In this document: piece by piece, positions 63,659 to 64,000 of the stretch
Position numbering within the stretch: the first letter of the stretch is position 1
Layout of the letters: each line of letters starts with the position of its first letter
From: Aricia agestis
Taxonomy: Eukaryota > Arthropoda > Insecta > Lepidoptera > Lycaenidae
Direction of reading: 5' to 3'
DNA: 64,000 bases
Assembly (NCBI RefSeq): GCF_905147365.1
Contig: NC_056428.1
Coordinates: 11,872,001 to 11,936,000 of the forward strand
Translations under genes and position numbers: made by a program
Notes under the pieces: model-generated
Databases searched by the model: none
What the model was told of the DNA's origin: nothing
Seen by the model: the letters and a program-made list of their open reading frames with translations, nothing else

Positions 63659-63745
63659 TGCACTCAGAGACGAATATTAATTACGTAACTGTAATTAAAT
63701 GCAGATTACAACACAAGTTCCATGCATTATCTGTCAAACTTTTCA
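63659..63745. mobile_element. Short MITE, GCACTCAGAG-type TIR, copy 2
   Basis: TGCACTCAGAGACGAATATT then AATTA and ACTGTAATTAAAT match the left part of 1112-1220. CATTATCTGTCAAACTT matches its right part in inverse. The right terminus is missing. Confidence 0.5.
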
Positions 63746-63812
63746 TTAAATTGAAGCTTAATAATCATTAAATAATACTTAGTGAGTTTCAAAAACCAAA
63801 ACACATTTAATT

Positions 63813-64000
63813 AATTCAACTTTATTAATCTATAAAAAGGTTCCAAAAATACATTTCTCTTACCCAAATACATTTTACAACGAGAGACAACACCAATTAA
63901 TGTGAGTGTTGCATTTACGTTTGGAAGGGGGTAGCGTGGCGGGCGGCGCGTGGGGTGGGTTAGGGGGTGAACCTCCCTGTCGACCCCCCAGCGGTTAGAG
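63813..64000 (-). other. Right-edge GC-rich segment, possible minus-strand exon
   Basis: 63926-64000 is abruptly G-rich on the plus strand (GGCGGGCGGCGCGTGGGG). On the minus strand a frame enters from beyond the window and stays open for about 61 codons, to the taa at 63813-63815. GGTAAGAG near 63858 (minus) could be a donor, and AATAAA at 63821-63826 (minus) a poly(A) signal. Which applies, if either, cannot be decided without flanking sequence. Confidence 0.2.

Overview
The window looks like a gene-poor, AT-rich, transposon-dense stretch of a nuclear insect genome, most likely a moth or butterfly (Lepidoptera). The evidence is the kinds of repeat present: short Helitrons that begin TC (often TCTATACTAATATTATAA) and end in a hairpin plus CTAG(T); tRNA-like retroposons that start ATCGGCCAAGTGCGAG and end near GGGTACGGAACCCTAAAAA; a G/C-rich SINE-like unit with GGGCCGGCTCGACCGGAG; and many palindromic MITEs. 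I recognise these from general knowledge of lepidopteran repeats. No database search was possible, so family names are provisional. I found no convincing protein-coding gene, tRNA, rRNA or CRISPR array. Every long open frame is either inside a palindromic or repetitive element or looks like chance.

Layout. 0-9 kb is a pile-up of MITEs, Helitrons, retroposon copies and a 1.2-kb hAT-like element. 9-15 kb is mostly single-copy with a TTAA-flanked element, a 227-bp palindrome and a retroposon. 15-16.2 kb holds a three-layer nest (SINE-like inside hAT-like inside MITE). 17-31 kb carries many terminal-inverted-repeat (TIR) elements, several with exact target-site duplications (TSDs), including a 700-bp hAT-like element. 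31-38 kb is mixed. 38.5-40.2 kb is the one strongly GC/CpG-rich block and the best candidate for a promoter plus 5' untranslated exon (plus strand, possible splice donor at 39083). An 814-bp hAT-like element with a perfect 8-bp TSD splits this block. 40.4-43.3 kb holds two related Helitrons, one with a ~172-bp tandem array. 43-49 kb is largely single-copy AT-rich DNA. 49-59 kb holds retroposon copies in both orientations, more Helitrons and two TTAA-flanked elements. 59-64 kb is mostly single-copy, with two very small palindromic insertions flanked by 8-bp TSDs and a GC-rich right edge.

How it works together. No pathway or operon is encoded here. What the window shows is genome dynamics: non-autonomous DNA transposons (hAT-like with 8-bp TSDs, TTAA-target elements, elements with 3-bp TSDs, TA-target elements), Helitrons and SINE-like retroposons inserting into and beside one another. 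Recurring patterns are hAT-like elements with short motif arrays just inside the TIRs, and a class of 21-79 bp palindromic micro-insertions with 8-bp TSDs. Boundaries given with a TSD are read directly from the sequence; boundaries of decayed copies are approximate.
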